From: Planctomycetaceae bacterium
GTDB taxonomy: Bacteria > Planctomycetota > Planctomycetia > Pirellulales > Pirellulaceae
Assembly (NCBI GenBank): GCA_005778405.1
Contig: SXOA01000174.1
Span: forward strand, 1-64,000
Length of the DNA: 64,000 nt
Reading direction: 5' to 3'
The position numbers were made by a program, and so were the translations under genes. The notes below the pieces were generated by a model. The model made no database searches. It had not been told where the DNA came from and saw only the letters and a list, made by a program, of their open reading frames with translations. Positions 16,180 to 25,359 of the stretch are shown here, piece by piece; the stretch's first letter is position 1; each line of letters opens with the position of its first letter.

Positions 16180-18099
16180 ATGATTGACAATTCCCGCCTC
16201 AGGGCCGCCTACGAAACCGCCAAGTCCGAACTGCTGGCGGAGCGGACGCCGGATGGACATTGGGTGGGAGAACTCTCCACCAGCGCACTCTCGACAGCGA
16301 CGGCGGTGAGTGCCTTGGCCATTGCCCAAAAGCATGGTGGAACAGGTCGCTTTGATTCTCTCATCTCGGGCGGCATTGCCTGGCTGGTCGCTCATCAAAA
16401 CGACGACGGCGGCTTTGGCGATACCGACAAGAGCTACTCGAACATTGCCACGACGATGCTCGTGGTCGCAGCGATTCATTTAGCTGGGCACTCAGAACAA
16501 CACAAAGAACTTCTCGTTCGTGCGGAAGAGTACATCGACGCCAAAGGCCACCTGAAAGGACTGCGGGACCGCTATGGCGTAGATAAGACGTTCGTCGTCC
16601 CCATCATGACGAACCTGGCCCTGGCGGGGCTGGTGGAGTGGAAGGAGGTCTCGCCGCTGCCATTTGAATTGGCGTGTGTGCCGCAGTCGTGGTATCGCTT
16701 CATGCGGATGCCGGTGGTCAGCTACGCTATCCCCGCCCTCGTCGCCATCGGCCAGTGCCGCTACTTCCACAAAAAACCGTGGAATCCGGTCGCACGAATG
16801 GTGAGAAGCCTCTCCATCAGCCGCAGCCTGAGCGTCCTTCGCCAGATGCAACCGGAAAGCGGCGGCTATCTGGAGGCGGTGCCACTGACGAGCTTCGTGG
16901 TGATGAGCCTCGCCTCCACCGGCCGCCAGGACCACGCCGTGACCCGCGAGGGAATCAAGTTCCTCGAGGATTCCGTCCGACCCGACGGGAGTTGGCCCAT
17001 CGACACCAACCTGGCCACCTGGGTCACCACCCTCTCCATCAACGCCCTCGCCAGCGGCGGCGAAGACGTGGCCGCCCTCCTCGGCCCCCAGTGCCTCGAT
17101 TGGCTCCTCTCCTGCCAACACCTCACTCGCCACCCCTTCACCGGCGCCGATCCCGGCGGCTGGGGCTGGAGCGATCTATCAGGGGCGGTGCCGGATGCGG
17201 ATGATACGCCGGGGGCGCTGCTGGCACTAGAGAATTGGATGATCAGCGACCATTGCAACAAGGAAGATCGTGATCGTGTTGCCGATGCATATCTGGTGGG
17301 TAGTGCATGGCTTGACTCATTGTGGAACCGAGATGGAGGATGGCCGACGTTCTGCCGCGGTTGGGGTAGGCTTCCCTTCGACCGCAGCGGAGTCGATCTC
17401 ACTGCTCATGTTCTTCGATCGTTCTGTGTGGTCGATCGAAGTTGGCACATGATCGAACCCGGCCCAAGTCGCAAACGTCCACTGCCTGAATTGCTGCCAT
17501 GGCCATTCAAATATCTTCGGCGTCACCAACATAGCGACGGTTCTTGGTCTCCCCTCTGGTTCGGCAATCAAGACCATCTGAACGAAGACAATCCCGTCTA
17601 CGGCACCTCCAAGGTTCTCGCGGCATATCGCGACCTCGACATGATGGATTCGAGTGAGGCCAAACGCGGTCTGGCTTGGCTCCGACAAAACCAAAACCCC
17701 GACGGCGGCTGGGGGAGCGGCGTGTGGGGGAAGAGGGGAGTACCGAGTACTCAGTACGGAGTGCAGAGTGCAAAGTGCAAAGTGAAGAGTGAAGAAGACG
17801 GAGTCCCCGGTTCTTCCCCCAGCCCCCAGCCCCTAGCTCCCAGCCCCCTGCATTCCTCCATTGAAGAAACCGCCCTCGCCGTCGAAGCCCTTCTGGCCGC
17901 GGCTGGCGAGCTGGAATTCCAGCAGACAATCGAAAAAGGCTTGACTTGGCTCATCGAGCGGGTGGAGCGGGGGGAGCACCGGAATGCGGCTCCGATAGGT
18001 TTTTACTTCGCCAAGTTGTGGTATTATGAAAAGCTCTATCCGCTGGCGTTCACCGTCTCGGCCCTGGGCCGAGCCGTGCGGACGCTGAGCCCCGCCTAA
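16180..18099 (+). CDS. Squalene-hopene-type terpene cyclase
   Basis: A 639-aa product that should protonate and cyclise a linear polyprene at the membrane surface. The acid motif DADDTP (Asp 339, 341, 342) corresponds to the DxDD of class II cyclases. Several QW-type repeats are visible (QNDDGGFGD, VRPDGSWPID, NRDGGWPTF, QHSDGSWSPLWFG, NQNPDGGWGSG). Length is close to squalene-hopene cyclases, but the N-terminal half differs, so a related substrate such as a longer polyprene is possible. An apparently inserted 40-residue segment (about 518-558) separates the last QW motif from SSIEETALAVEALL. The ATG at 16180 is chosen because family similarity begins there. Confidence 0.85.
   Translation: MIDNSRLRAAYETAKSELLAERTPDGHWVGELSTSALSTATAVSALAIAQKHGGTGRFDSLISGGIAWLVAHQNDDGGFGDTDKSYSNIATTMLVVAAIHLAGHSEQHKELLVRAEEYIDAKGHLKGLRDRYGVDKTFVVPIMTNLALAGLVEWKEVSPLPFELACVPQSWYRFMRMPVVSYAIPALVAIGQCRYFHKKPWNPVARMVRSLSISRSLSVLRQMQPESGGYLEAVPLTSFVVMSLASTGRQDHAVTREGIKFLEDSVRPDGSWPIDTNLATWVTTLSINALASGGEDVAALLGPQCLDWLLSCQHLTRHPFTGADPGGWGWSDLSGAVPDADDTPGALLALENWMISDHCNKEDRDRVADAYLVGSAWLDSLWNRDGGWPTFCRGWGRLPFDRSGVDLTAHVLRSFCVVDRSWHMIEPGPSRKRPLPELLPWPFKYLRRHQHSDGSWSPLWFGNQDHLNEDNPVYGTSKVLAAYRDLDMMDSSEAKRGLAWLRQNQNPDGGWGSGVWGKRGVPSTQYGVQSAKCKVKSEEDGVPGSSPSPQPLAPSPLHSSIEETALAVEALLAAAGELEFQQTIEKGLTWLIERVERGEHRNAAPIGFYFAKLWYYEKLYPLAFTVSALGRAVRTLSPA
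17731..17853. repeat. Simple-sequence element inserted in frame in the cyclase gene
   Basis: The segment carries GAGTACTCAGTACGGAGT, then GTGCAGAGTGCAAAGTGCAA and AGTGAAGAGTGAAG, followed by reiterated CCCAGCCCC/CCTAGCTCCCAGCCCC. It has the look of an intergenic simple repeat, not of coding DNA. It keeps the reading frame and has no stop. It separates GGWGSG from SSIEETA, which are close together in other cyclases of this family. Confidence 0.65.
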
Positions 18100-18127
18100 C
18101 GACGAGCCCGCCACTAGGATTTGCACC

Positions 18128-20032
18128 TTGGACTACGCATCCACGACTTCCGATTCCGGACAGCACGAGGGAAGCGACTCCGTTGCTTTCAGCGGCCCGG
18201 CCGCTGAGTTTGTGCCCCCCGAGTTTGCCGGCGAAGCTCCCAAGCGGAGCAAGCGACGACAGACGGCGCATCTCAAACTGGTGCCGGAGACGCGGGAATT
18301 GCGGGACAAGCTCCATGCCAAGTGCCGCGAGGTGGCCGGCACGTTCGATAAGGCCCGGCCGCTCGGCAAGGACGAGATGGAGAAGGTCGTTCGCGATACG
18401 CTCGCGGAGCTGAATCTGGCCGAAGGATACGTCGGCTGGATGATGGTGGTGCTGGCGAGTGAATTCTGGCGCGACCAGGTTGCCGCGGTGCCGCCGTCAC
18501 GTCGCCTGTTCCTACTGCCGCACTGTTTGAAGCATGCGGAAGGCTGCCCCGCCGACTACGACGAGTTCGGCCTGGAGTGCAAAAAGTGCGGAGCGTGCAG
18601 CATCGCCGATTTCCGCGGCCTGGCGGACGAGATGGGGTATAAGGTCCTCGTCGCCGAAGGCTCCCCCATCGTTCTCAAAATCATCGTTAGCGGCTATGTG
18701 GACGCCATCGTTGGCGTCGCCTGCCTGAACGTGCTCGAAAAGGCGATCGACAAAATTCTGCTCGCCGGCATCCCCTGCATGGCGGTGCCGCTCCTCTCCA
18801 GCGATTGCCGCAACACCAGCGTGGACGAGGACTGGGTGCTGGACATCATCAAGACCCAGCCGGGCCAGGCGACGCAGCAAACCGCCAGCTACGTCCACCT
18901 GCTCCGCTCAGCCAGCAGCATGTTCAAGCCGGAAGAGCTGGACCGCATTTGTCCGCGACTGCGGGGAGGGCCGAAACTTTCGGAAGTAAATGGCCAGGGG
19001 ATAGCAGCGCTCGACCCCATCGCCGCCACCGAGGCCATCGCCTACGACTTCCTCGGCAAGGGGGGCAAATACTCCCGCCCCTTCATTACGCTGGCTGTTC
19101 ACGATGCTATGACGGGCGGCAAGGGAACATTGGCCGGCGGCGAACAGCATCTCGCCACAAACGTCAACGACTCCGTTCGCCGGGCGGCGATGTCCATCGA
19201 GACGTTCCACAAGGCCTCGCTCGTTCACGACGACATCCAGGACAACGACTCCTTCCGCTACGGCGAAGAGACCATCCACAAGCGGTACGGCATCCCCACC
19301 GCCATCAACGTCGGCGACTATCTCATCGGCCTCGGCTATCGGCTCGTCAGCCGCGAGTCGAAGACGCTGGGGGCGGACGTGGTGGCCGACATTCTCGATA
19401 ACCTGGCCGACTCCCACCTACGGCTCTCCGAAGGGCAAGGGGCCGAGCTGCTGTGGCGCGACGCCCGCGACAAACGCCTGAAGCCGCTCGACGCGCTGAA
19501 GATTTACGCCCTCAAAACGTCCCCCGCCTTCGAAGCCGCCATGTTCAGCGGCATTCGGCTGGCCGGGTCCGCAGAAGAATACCGCGAGCCGGTGCGGCAG
19601 TTCGCCCGCAATCTCGGCGTGGCGTTCCAAATCCTCAACGATCTAAACGACTGGCAGGGGGACGAACACAACAAGCTCTCCGCCGGCGGCGACATCCTCG
19701 GCGGCCGCCCGACGGTTCTGTGGGCACTCGCCCTCGAAGGCATTGACTCTGCTGCGCAAGAAGAACTCCTGTCGCTGGTGAATGGTGACCATCGCATGGC
19801 CGGCGAGCGCATTGCCCGCGTCCGCCAGCTCTACGAAAAGGCCGGCGTTTTCGAAAAGGCGGCCCGGCTCATCGACAAGCATCAAGAGCGCGCCGAGGCC
19901 ATCGCTGACAAGCTCCAGCCTGAAGAGCTGCGGCGGCTGATGTACTATCTCATCGACAGCGTTCTTGACGGGCCGCGGGGTGTCCCGCAGTCACCAGAGC
20001 GCGAGCTGCTGCCGCTGCAGATCCAGACGTAG
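18128..20032 (+). CDS. DUF116-polyprenyl diphosphate synthase fusion
   Basis: A 634-aa two-domain protein from TTG at 18128. Residues about 95-280 form a DUF116 domain with a cysteine cluster (C133, C140, C151, C154, C157, plus C199, C217, C227), suggesting a metal or Fe-S site. Residues about 295-610 form a trans-prenyltransferase: the first Asp-rich motif is DDIQD at 368-372 and the second NDLND at 504-508, with GGKYSRP replacing the usual GGKRxRP. The enzyme elongates allylic diphosphates with isopentenyl diphosphate. It begins 28 bp after the cyclase, so one transcript probably makes and cyclises a polyprene. Confidence 0.88.
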   Translation: MDYASTTSDSGQHEGSDSVAFSGPAAEFVPPEFAGEAPKRSKRRQTAHLKLVPETRELRDKLHAKCREVAGTFDKARPLGKDEMEKVVRDTLAELNLAEGYVGWMMVVLASEFWRDQVAAVPPSRRLFLLPHCLKHAEGCPADYDEFGLECKKCGACSIADFRGLADEMGYKVLVAEGSPIVLKIIVSGYVDAIVGVACLNVLEKAIDKILLAGIPCMAVPLLSSDCRNTSVDEDWVLDIIKTQPGQATQQTASYVHLLRSASSMFKPEELDRICPRLRGGPKLSEVNGQGIAALDPIAATEAIAYDFLGKGGKYSRPFITLAVHDAMTGGKGTLAGGEQHLATNVNDSVRRAAMSIETFHKASLVHDDIQDNDSFRYGEETIHKRYGIPTAINVGDYLIGLGYRLVSRESKTLGADVVADILDNLADSHLRLSEGQGAELLWRDARDKRLKPLDALKIYALKTSPAFEAAMFSGIRLAGSAEEYREPVRQFARNLGVAFQILNDLNDWQGDEHNKLSAGGDILGGRPTVLWALALEGIDSAAQEELLSLVNGDHRMAGERIARVRQLYEKAGVFEKAARLIDKHQERAEAIADKLQPEELRRLMYYLIDSVLDGPRGVPQSPERELLPLQIQT

Positions 20033-20046
20033 GACAACAGCATAAC

Positions 20047-21516
20047 CTACGGCTCGATGCTCACCTGGAACGCGATGACTTGCACGTTTCCAAAGGACTG
20101 CTTCTTGATGATGCCAAAGCTATCGAGCTCTTGAGCCATCGGCTCGGCATTGTCCGCCGACTGCCGCAGGATCACGACGGCTCCTCCTGCCTTGAGCACC
20201 GCGTCGCGGGTTTGCTCCGTCAATCGCTCCGGCCCAGTCATGGGAAGCGGGATCAGGGCGTCTTCCGGAGCATCGAGGTTGTAGCGTGCTCGCACCGGCA
20301 AAAGTCCATATTCCCTCAAGGCGGGCGTGGGGTTCTCACCTAAGTCATCAGTCTCGATCAGTCCCGAGTGCACCAGGATTTTCCACCGCGGGTGCTGTTG
20401 GTGGGCCTGATTGACGGCAGCAATCGCCGCGCGCCAGTCTTCCTGACGGTCGACAAGAAGCTTGCCGTGATTCACGCCATTCTCGACAAGGCCGCTCCAC
20501 CAGACTGCCACTGCCAAAACAACAATCGACGCAACTTGCCGCACTCGCGGCTGATCCGCGACCTGGCTGGCGGCAGCGATGCTGACCCAGAGCAGGGGAA
20601 ACGTCACCACGATATACCTGGTTTGAAAGACGGCTGCGAATCCCCACCAGGTGAGCCCAGCGGCGGCCAATGTGGGAATGAGGCAAGCCGCAGCCGTGAG
20701 GAGCACTCGCCGTGGTGGGAGCGGACTCCAAAGGGCAAGGAGAACGACGAGGGGAATATACACCTGGGCCGGCGAGAAATCGTCGGCAAACCCTGTCCAG
20801 TTGCTTCGCCGAGCCGCGATGTCCAGTAGTTGGTAGGCAGCCGGCAAAGCGCACACCGTGATGACACTCCCGATGATCAGCCAGACCTTCCTGTCGGACG
20901 GCTTTCCTTCTCGATCGAAAAACGAATAGACGAAGCAGCAGCCGATCAGGCCACCGATGTAAAGCGCCGTCGTGTAATGCAAATAGAATAACGCGATGAG
21001 AGTCGGCACGAGCGCAGCAGGCCAGAGGAATCCGCCGCGCAGCGATTCAATAGCCAGAATCATGGCCCCCGCACTCGCTAGTTCGACGAGGGCATAGGGG
21101 CGGGCCTCCGTGGAATAGAAAATCGACGTACGATCCACACAGACCAGGAGTGCCGCCAGGATCGCGGCGAGAGAGGTCTTCTCTCCGAGTTCCAGTCGCC
21201 GCACGAGCAGCCACGCCATCGCGGGGAGAGCGATTCCCGCGAGCACGCTCGGCAGCCGCAAGGTGAACTCGCTTTCGCCGAGCAGTCGCGTGACTCCCCA
21301 AACGAGCCAGAAATAGAGAGGGGATTGGTTGCCCTCTGCGGCCCGCTGGGCCACTTGATCCAAACCGGCCTGCACACACCACGAAGTGTGCAGCTCGTCA
21401 ATCCACAGACTCTCGTTGACTTGCCACAGGCGCAGCATAGCCGCGAGCGCCGTTATGCCGGCGAGAATCATCCAGTCCCTCAATGAAGAAGAAGTGCGGC
21501 TCATCTTCCGCATCAT
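20047..21516 (-). CDS. GT39/ArnT-like membrane glycosyltransferase
   Basis: A 489-aa polytopic protein with roughly ten to eleven hydrophobic helices. It has the GT-C signature near the N-terminus: LWIDELHTSWCVQ supplies the acidic D-E pair in the first extracytoplasmic loop (about residues 38-43), followed by NQSPLYFWLVWGVTRL, typical of dolichyl/undecaprenyl-phosphate sugar-dependent transferases (GT39, ArnT). The soluble C-terminal part is about 150 residues. It would move a sugar from a lipid-phosphate donor at the outer face of the cytoplasmic membrane. It starts 3 bp after the ExeA-like stop and is the last gene of the four-gene set. Confidence 0.85.
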   Translation of the reverse strand: MMRKMSRTSSSLRDWMILAGITALAAMLRLWQVNESLWIDELHTSWCVQAGLDQVAQRAAEGNQSPLYFWLVWGVTRLLGESEFTLRLPSVLAGIALPAMAWLLVRRLELGEKTSLAAILAALLVCVDRTSIFYSTEARPYALVELASAGAMILAIESLRGGFLWPAALVPTLIALFYLHYTTALYIGGLIGCCFVYSFFDREGKPSDRKVWLIIGSVITVCALPAAYQLLDIAARRSNWTGFADDFSPAQVYIPLVVLLALWSPLPPRRVLLTAAACLIPTLAAAGLTWWGFAAVFQTRYIVVTFPLLWVSIAAASQVADQPRVRQVASIVVLAVAVWWSGLVENGVNHGKLLVDRQEDWRAAIAAVNQAHQQHPRWKILVHSGLIETDDLGENPTPALREYGLLPVRARYNLDAPEDALIPLPMTGPERLTEQTRDAVLKAGGAVVILRQSADNAEPMAQELDSFGIIKKQSFGNVQVIAFQVSIEP

Positions 21517-21519
21517 AAA

Positions 21520-22335
21520 CTACTCGGCTGTCACGCCGGTAAGTTCTTCGGAGATGGCGGCGATCTGATCAGGGCCGATGGAAGTCAGCTCTTCCGCAAA
21601 GCCGACGAGGAGGGCCAGGTCGCAGAGTCGGTTGATCCGCCGTGGAATGCCGAGTGTTTCCTGATGGATGGCTTCCAACGCCCCATCCGTGAAGATGGCT
21701 TGCTTCGCCCCAGCCGCGGTCAGGCGGTGCTGAATGTATCCCATCGTCTCTTCCGGCTTGAATCGCCGCAGCAGGCACTTCACCGCCAGCCGCTCTTCCA
21801 AATCGGGGTGACGCTCAATGGCCAGGAGCAGCGAGGTCTGCCCCGTGAGCAGGAACGAAGCCAGCGGCCGGGCGTCCTGTTCTAAGTTGAGCAGGAGCCG
21901 CACCGTTTCCAAGGCCTGCGAGTCGTCGAGCAAATGAGCTTCGTCAATGACGATGACTGCGTGTTTGCCGGCCTTGGCATTTTCCCGCAGTCGCGTTTCA
22001 ATTCGCCGAAGACTTTGTTCGACGGTCAGCGAAGTTCCACCACCGGCACTAAGCTGGTCCGCCAAATAGGCCAGCAGTTGACCCGGCGGCATCTGCGGAA
22101 AGACCAGATGCACTTTCGGCGACAGACTCTCTCCTAGCTGCCGCGTCAGCGTCTGCGCGAGCATCGTTTTGCCGAGGCCCGCGGCACCCGTCAGCAGCGC
22201 GGCACCGCGGCGGTTTTCGAGAGCATAGCGGAGCTTGAGGAGCGCCCCTTGCTGGGACTCGCTCGGGTAATAGAATCTCGAGTCGGCCGAATGGTCGAAT
22301 GGGCGGGCGGCAAGTTGCCAATGCGTCTCGTACAT
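21520..22335 (-). CDS. ExeA/GspA-like AAA ATPase
   Basis: A 271-aa AAA ATPase. The opening MYETHWQLAARPFDHSAD corresponds to the conserved MYxxxFGLxxxPF of ExeA-like proteins. Walker A is GAAGLGKT at residues 50-57, Walker B VIVIDEAH at 127-134, and the sensor LLTGQTSLL follows. The C-terminal helical lid has GIPRRINRLCDLALL. Relatives energise assembly of secretin or exopolysaccharide/exosortase systems. Its ATG shares one base with the stop of the CpsD-like gene (TAATG), so both are translated together. Confidence 0.9.
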   Translation of the reverse strand: MYETHWQLAARPFDHSADSRFYYPSESQQGALLKLRYALENRRGAALLTGAAGLGKTMLAQTLTRQLGESLSPKVHLVFPQMPPGQLLAYLADQLSAGGGTSLTVEQSLRRIETRLRENAKAGKHAVIVIDEAHLLDDSQALETVRLLLNLEQDARPLASFLLTGQTSLLLAIERHPDLEERLAVKCLLRRFKPEETMGYIQHRLTAAGAKQAIFTDGALEAIHQETLGIPRRINRLCDLALLVGFAEELTSIGPDQIAAISEELTGVTAE

Positions 22336-24026
22336 TAAGCCACAAGCTTCTCTTGGGGGACGAAGTTTTCCGCGATGCCCACCGCCTCGATGCCGCTCAG
22401 GCTCAGCCGCTCACCAATGGCCTGGCTCTCCGAGGGGGTGCAGTAGCGAAGATCCCGCACGACGATCGCTGCATCCGCCGGCGGAGCTTCATTCTCGGGG
22501 AACAACGAACCATCTCCCGCCGCGGTTGGGCCCAAATCCAACACCAGTAAGTCGAATGCACTGGCCGCCTCGCGGAGCGTCTTGGTCAGCCGCGGATCCG
22601 CCAGTGACAGCGGAGCGGCTGCGGTGGAGACGTCGAGCGGCAGGACCGTAAGATTGTCGTCGAGGGACTTGATGGCGGCTTCGGAGAGAGTGGTTTTTCC
22701 CAGGGCCGCTTCGTGCCAACTGCCGGCAATTTCCAGTCCTAGGCTCGCGGCGAGCTGGGGGCGGGCAAAGTCGGCATCGACGAGAGCCACCTTCAGCCCC
22801 GCCGAGGCCGCACTCCGAGCCAGACACAGTGCCAGAGTCGTCCGTCCCTCACCCCGCCGACTGCCAGTGATGGCGAGAGACCTCAAGCCGTCCCGTACCG
22901 CGGCGACAATCTTTTCGCCAGCCTGCGCAAAGTACGACTGTTCGTCACGCAAGAGCTTGTCGCACAAAGCCGGCCAATGGAACCGGTCGACTTCCCAGGC
23001 AGGAACCAGCTGCTGACCATGGTGGGGCGCGGTGGTGATTGTCTTAGCGGAAGCGGCGGCGGCCATGGCAGGGGCTTGCGCAACTCCCACGAGCTCAGCA
23101 GCTTCTTCTTCCGTAACTACCAGAGGGCGATCTTTAATCTTCGCTTCGGAAGGTGTGGCGAAGGGTGCTTCCGCGGCAGGCTTGATGAGGTCTTCTACCG
23201 AGGGCTGCGGCGGCTGATGGGGCCCGGCGACCGCGGCATGAGCGGCGTCGAGGCGGTAGCTTTTGGCCGGCGACTGTTCCGGCACCGCGGCCTCCATGAC
23301 CCTTTCGTGTACCAGTTCCGTCACCGCCGCTGGCTGCTCGGGCATCGTTTCCAGGTCGAGCGAAATCAGCGAACTCGCTTGTGCGGCAGCCAGATCTTCC
23401 TGCTGGGGCCAGACGGCGAATGCCGAGTCAGCCACCACGGGAGAATCTCCCAACAATTCATCCCACCGTTGGCGGACTTCCACGGCGTTCGCTAAAGCCA
23501 AGAGGGGAACAACCTCGGCTACGACAACCGGAGCCTTCGCTTCTACCTCTGCCGGATTGACCACCGCAACCACTTCTTCCGGCAGTTCTTCCACTTCATT
23601 GCCAGCACTCGTCGTTAACTGCGGAAGAGGCGGAATCTGCGCCTTCCTGGCTCGCTTCGGCTGGGACGCGATTGCGGCGGGCTGAACCACCGGCTTCGGC
23701 AGGTGCTGCAGAACAGGTGCGGCGGTCTCGACCACTTCCATCTGCGCCAGACGATATCGCAAAGGGAGACGGCGGGAGGCACGGCCAGCGAAGTGCGGCG
23801 GCGGCACTGACACAGGCTCCGCGGCCCGCGGAGTTTCCAGGCGATACAGCGTGCCGGCGGCGTAGATGTTCTCAATCTGCGCGCTGGTCGCGTGTCCAAG
23901 AGGCGCGCGTGCGAACCGTTCGGCCACGGCTGGCGCATGGGTTGCCTCGGCATTGTTCGTTGCCGCTTTTGCCGGCGGTGGCTCTTTGGCGTACGCCTTA
24001 ATAAAGGCCTGATCCAGTGCGCTCAT
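22335..24026 (-). CDS. CpsD/MinD-like ATPase with long disordered N-terminus
   Basis: A 563-aa product. Residues 1 to about 330 are Ala/Pro/Val-rich and low in predicted structure. The C-terminal 200 residues form a P-loop domain like the bacterial tyrosine-kinase (CpsD/Wzc) catalytic unit: Walker A GSRRGEGRTT at about 388-397, Walker A' KVALVDADFARPQ, and LLVLDLGP. The C-terminus lacks the usual tyrosine cluster, so autophosphorylation as in Wzc is doubtful. The start (MSALDQAF) overlaps the upstream gene by 29 bp. Likely role is control of polysaccharide export or synthesis with the ExeA-like ATPase; inferred from context. Confidence 0.82.
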   Translation of the reverse strand: MSALDQAFIKAYAKEPPPAKAATNNAEATHAPAVAERFARAPLGHATSAQIENIYAAGTLYRLETPRAAEPVSVPPPHFAGRASRRLPLRYRLAQMEVVETAAPVLQHLPKPVVQPAAIASQPKRARKAQIPPLPQLTTSAGNEVEELPEEVVAVVNPAEVEAKAPVVVAEVVPLLALANAVEVRQRWDELLGDSPVVADSAFAVWPQQEDLAAAQASSLISLDLETMPEQPAAVTELVHERVMEAAVPEQSPAKSYRLDAAHAAVAGPHQPPQPSVEDLIKPAAEAPFATPSEAKIKDRPLVVTEEEAAELVGVAQAPAMAAAASAKTITTAPHHGQQLVPAWEVDRFHWPALCDKLLRDEQSYFAQAGEKIVAAVRDGLRSLAITGSRRGEGRTTLALCLARSAASAGLKVALVDADFARPQLAASLGLEIAGSWHEAALGKTTLSEAAIKSLDDNLTVLPLDVSTAAAPLSLADPRLTKTLREAASAFDLLVLDLGPTAAGDGSLFPENEAPPADAAIVVRDLRYCTPSESQAIGERLSLSGIEAVGIAENFVPQEKLVA

Positions 24027-25359
24027 GACGGGGTCCGCTGGTTCTGGTTGGGGGGACGTTGTTTGGGGTGCCAGGCTGATTCGAAGCAGGCGCGGCTCGC
24101 GGCGGCGAACTCCGCGGCTGGGCTGGTGCCGTCCGACTCGGCGGCGGTTCGAAATCACGATAGGTGCCGGGATTGGTCACCGGATAGCTTTCTGGTGCCT
24201 TTCCTTCCGGCGCTTCGCTGGTCGCCTGGCGGACCACGGGATCCTGCGGAGCGCTACTGGGAGGTCCGTAAACGCTGGGCGACTCCTCTGACTCTGAGAT
24301 CGCCGGCAGTTTCCCTTCTTTGGCTTCCGGCTTCGCCGCAACCCGCTCATCCGCCGCTTCTTTCCAGGGGAAGAGGGATTTGGAATCGGCAATCTCCGTG
24401 GGGAGCGCGGAATCTGGAATTGCCGAATCGGACTTGGATCCAGGCAAATCCGCGCTGGCCTCCGCGGATGCAGTCCTTGCCGCGGGGCTGGTCTCCTCCA
24501 TCAAGGTCGGCGATTGATGAGGCTCGCTGGCCGAAACCGATTCCTTCGCCGTGTGGGCGTCGGTGACTTTGGATTCCGCTTCGGTCGGCGTCTTGCTCAG
24601 GGCCTCCTCGTGCGATGTCGCGGCTCTGTCGGGGTTGGCCGGGGCCGGCTCATCGCCGTTCTGCGCCATGTAAATGGTGGCAATCAAGGCAAACACAAAT
24701 CCCACGGCAATGACCTTGCCATGTGTCCCCATCCAGTTGTTGTTTTTCGCGGGAGCCGCCGGCCGATTTCTGGCTCGCTGCTCTGTCCGATGGCGAGGGG
24801 AAGGAGCATTAGACTCTTGCGGCGGAGTAATGTCCGTGGCCATCACCTTTCCCTTGGTCGGCGCGGCGGGCACAGTATCCTCCGCAGTTGCTTCCACAGC
24901 AGGAGTTGCCACCGGCGGTTCAGCGGCAACGGAATCGGAAATCTTGCTGATCTGCGTGCTCTCGGTCTGACTCGGTTCGGCAAGGGTTTGCGGAACCACC
25001 AATTCCGGCTGCTGCTCGACCTGGGGAATTCCTGGTTTCGGCCCTTCTGCCGCAGGGGGCTCCAGACTATCGGCCGCTGGCTGCGGAACCTCGGCTTGGG
25101 GGGGCTCCATGGTGGCCGGGCTTTCGGCAATCGGCGCGGGGGGAGCCATCACTTCCGGAGTCGCAAGCGCTGCATCAACGGTGACGGCCTCTGGAAGCGC
25201 GAGCAGCGGAGTCGACAATGTTTTCGGTGGTGCAACCCGGCCTTGCAGACTCAGGTCTGCAAGCTGAAACAGGACCGGCATTTCCAGCGGCGGCCGGCCC
25301 GGCTTGCGGAAGGCATCCCGCGCGGTGCGGCGGGGATCCGTTTGCAATGTGGTCGTCAT
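23998..25359 (-). CDS. Pro/Ala/Glu-rich single-span membrane protein
   Basis: A 453-aa low-complexity protein. The first 210 residues are Pro/Ala/Glu-rich and presumably cytoplasmic. A basic stretch (RHRTEQRARNRPAAPAKNNN) precedes a single helix at about 214-232 (KVIAVGFVFALIATIYMA). The remaining 220 residues are Ser/Glu/Pro-rich and presumably extracytoplasmic, ending in PRHERTGSGLY. The ATG at 25359 has GGAAGG upstream and is preferred to the in-frame ATG at 25410. It may link the ATPases to the periplasm, like the Wzz-type partner of a CpsD kinase, but no Wzz motif is visible. Confidence 0.75.
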   Translation of the reverse strand: MTTTLQTDPRRTARDAFRKPGRPPLEMPVLFQLADLSLQGRVAPPKTLSTPLLALPEAVTVDAALATPEVMAPPAPIAESPATMEPPQAEVPQPAADSLEPPAAEGPKPGIPQVEQQPELVVPQTLAEPSQTESTQISKISDSVAAEPPVATPAVEATAEDTVPAAPTKGKVMATDITPPQESNAPSPRHRTEQRARNRPAAPAKNNNWMGTHGKVIAVGFVFALIATIYMAQNGDEPAPANPDRAATSHEEALSKTPTEAESKVTDAHTAKESVSASEPHQSPTLMEETSPAARTASAEASADLPGSKSDSAIPDSALPTEIADSKSLFPWKEAADERVAAKPEAKEGKLPAISESEESPSVYGPPSSAPQDPVVRQATSEAPEGKAPESYPVTNPGTYRDFEPPPSRTAPAQPRSSPPRAAPASNQPGTPNNVPPTRTSGPRHERTGSGLY

